A DNA stretch of 15,295 bases from UBA8522 sp049287565 (lineage in GTDB: Bacteria; Acidobacteriota; Aminicenantia; Aminicenantales; UBA8522), in contig JBAQGA010000226.1 in NCBI GenBank assembly GCA_049287565.1, forward strand, positions 1-15,295, given 5' to 3'. The translations under genes and the position numbers were made by a program. The notes under the pieces are model-generated. The model was not told the origin of the DNA and ran no database searches. It saw only the letters and a list, made by a program, of their open reading frames with translations. Every line of letters starts with the position of its first letter. The first letter of the stretch is position 1. This document shows positions 14,383 through 15,295 of the stretch, one piece after another.

Positions 14383-15295
14383 ATGCTGATAGCGGGCATA
14401 TCCGCCTACTACCATGACAGTGCCGTGGCTTTGGTGTCGGATGGGAAAATTGTTTTTGCCGCTCAGGAGGAACGGTTCTCCCGGAAAAAGCACGATTCCG
14501 GGTTTCCGGCGAGGGCGCTGCAACAATGTTTCCGCTATTCCGGCGTCAAAGCCCAAGACCTCGATTACGTTGTCTTTTACGAAAAAAACTTCCTGAAGTT
14601 CGAGCGCCTGTTGTCCACCTACATGCAATTTGCCCCGCGTGGTTTGCGCAGCTTTCTGTCGGCCGTTCCGCTCTGGGCTAAGCAAAAGCTTTTCATCAAG
14701 GAGTTCATCCGGGAAAAAATCGGCCACAACGACATCCCCATCCTCTTCCCGACCCACCACGAAGCCCACATCGCTTCCGCCTACTACCCTTCCCCCTTCA
14801 ACGATGCCGCCGTCATCACCATCGACGGCGTGGGCGAATGGGACACCATGACCATCGCCGCGGCCCGGGACAATGATTTCGAGATCCGCAAGCGGATCAC
14901 TTTCCCCCATTCCCTCGGCCTCCTCTATTCGGCCTTCACTTACTTCACCGGCTTCAAGGTCAATTCCGGTGAATACAAGCTGATGGGACTGGCCCCCTAT
15001 GGCGAACCCAAGTATGCCGACGTGATCAAGAAAGAACTGATCGATATCCGCGAAGACGGATCCTTCCGCCTCAACCTCAAGTACTTCAGCTACCACACCG
15101 GCCTGACCATGACCGATCGCCGCTTCGAGAGACTGTTCGGTGCGCCGCGGCGCCTGCCCGAAACCCCCATCCGTCCCATCGACATGGATCTGGCGGCCTC
15201 GATCCAGAAGGTGCTGGAAGAGATCATGGAAAAGATCGCCCGCCACGCCCGGGAACTGGTCGATTCCGACAACCTCTGCCTGGCTGGCGGTGTAG
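14383..15295 (+). CDS. NodU/TobZ-type O-carbamoyltransferase, N-terminal part (3' end outside window)
   Basis: The frame stays open for 304 codons to the window edge. It begins MLIAGISAYYHDSAVALVSD, then AAQEERFSRKKHD (26-38), THHEAHIASAYY (124-135) and ITIDGVGEWDT (145-155). These are hallmarks of the ASKHA-fold carbamoyltransferase family (NodU, TobZ, HypF C-terminal). The HxxxH pair (His125, His129) and Asp148 occupy the metal and nucleotide site positions known from TobZ. Residues 178-206 (GLLYSAFTYFTGFKV ... GEYKLMGLAPYG) are also typical. The enzyme would use carbamoyl phosphate and ATP to make carbamoyl adenylate and carbamoylate a hydroxyl, often on a sugar. The usual family length is about 550-600 aa, so roughly half is missing here. 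A 403-codon frame on the opposite strand (14035-15246) is an antisense shadow. It is divergent from the glycosyltransferase operon, with 181 nt between. Confidence 0.92.
   Translation, partial: MLIAGISAYYHDSAVALVSDGKIVFAAQEERFSRKKHDSGFPARALQQCFRYSGVKAQDLDYVVFYEKNFLKFERLLSTYMQFAPRGLRSFLSAVPLWAKQKLFIKEFIREKIGHNDIPILFPTHHEAHIASAYYPSPFNDAAVITIDGVGEWDTMTIAAARDNDFEIRKRITFPHSLGLLYSAFTYFTGFKVNSGEYKLMGLAPYGEPKYADVIKKELIDIREDGSFRLNLKYFSYHTGLTMTDRRFERLFGAPRRLPETPIRPIDMDLAASIQKVLEEIMEKIARHARELVDSDNLCLAGGV

Noticed and set aside
14035..15246. Long minus-strand open frame of 403 codons
   Set aside because: It is antisense to the carbamoyltransferase, whose plus frame has unmistakable family motifs, and it also crosses the promoter region of two genes. 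Its translation is low-complexity and not protein-like.
1..15295. tRNA, rRNA, CRISPR, IS or phage elements
   Set aside because: No tRNA-like cloverleaf, regular direct repeats, transposase motif or terminal inverted repeats were seen on reading through; genes fill nearly the whole window.

Overview
This window of about 15.3 kb carries ten protein-coding genes (two cut by the window edges) and no RNA genes, IS elements or CRISPR. The DNA is GC-rich (mostly about 60% or more in lines I counted). Lipoproteins and signal peptides are common, promoters are clean sigma70-type (TTGACA/TATAAT-like), and there are many alkaline-phosphatase-superfamily ('sulfatase-like') proteins. This suggests a bacterium with a periplasm or elaborate envelope. 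An Acidobacteriota/Aminicenantota-type lineage would fit, but that is a low-confidence guess from memory of similar gene sets.

Layout. (1) 1-135, minus: 5' end of a gene with a beta-propeller-like repeat, divergent from (2) 296-2611, plus: a 771-aa membrane protein with a spermidine-synthase-like domain between two membrane blocks. It meets (3) 2615-3976, minus, an alkaline-phosphatase-superfamily protein, tail to tail with a 3-nt gap and a hairpin. Gene 3 is the second gene of an operon led by (4) 4008-5867, minus, a membrane-anchored sulfatase-like protein with a consensus promoter. (5) 5941-6738, an alpha/beta-hydrolase lipoprotein, is translationally coupled to (6) 6735-8369, a secreted SGNH/GDSL hydrolase. 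Divergent from gene 6 is (7) 8496-10508, plus, a third sulfatase-like protein (putative lipoprotein). It converges on an operon of two polytopic GT-C-type membrane proteins, (8) 10527-12194 and (9) 12204-14201. Divergent from that operon is (10) 14383-15295, plus, the N-terminal part of a NodU/TobZ-type O-carbamoyltransferase that runs off the right edge.

How they may work together (inference): the two GT-C proteins would transfer sugars from a lipid carrier outside the cytoplasmic membrane, the carbamoyltransferase would decorate a sugar or small molecule in the cytoplasm, and the exported hydrolases or transferases (three alkaline-phosphatase-superfamily proteins, one SGNH esterase, one alpha/beta hydrolase) would trim or modify a surface glycan or glycolipid. 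No single gene proves this. The spermidine-synthase-like protein is not linked to any polyamine gene here.

The most notable signals are a shared C-terminal tail (LR[S/T]LGYIK) on all three alkaline-phosphatase-superfamily proteins; Thr instead of the formylglycine Cys in all three; perfect TATAAT boxes placed so that transcription of three genes should start at or within one base of the start codon (leaderless mRNAs); and a perfect hairpin built from the LGYIK-stop codons at a convergent junction.
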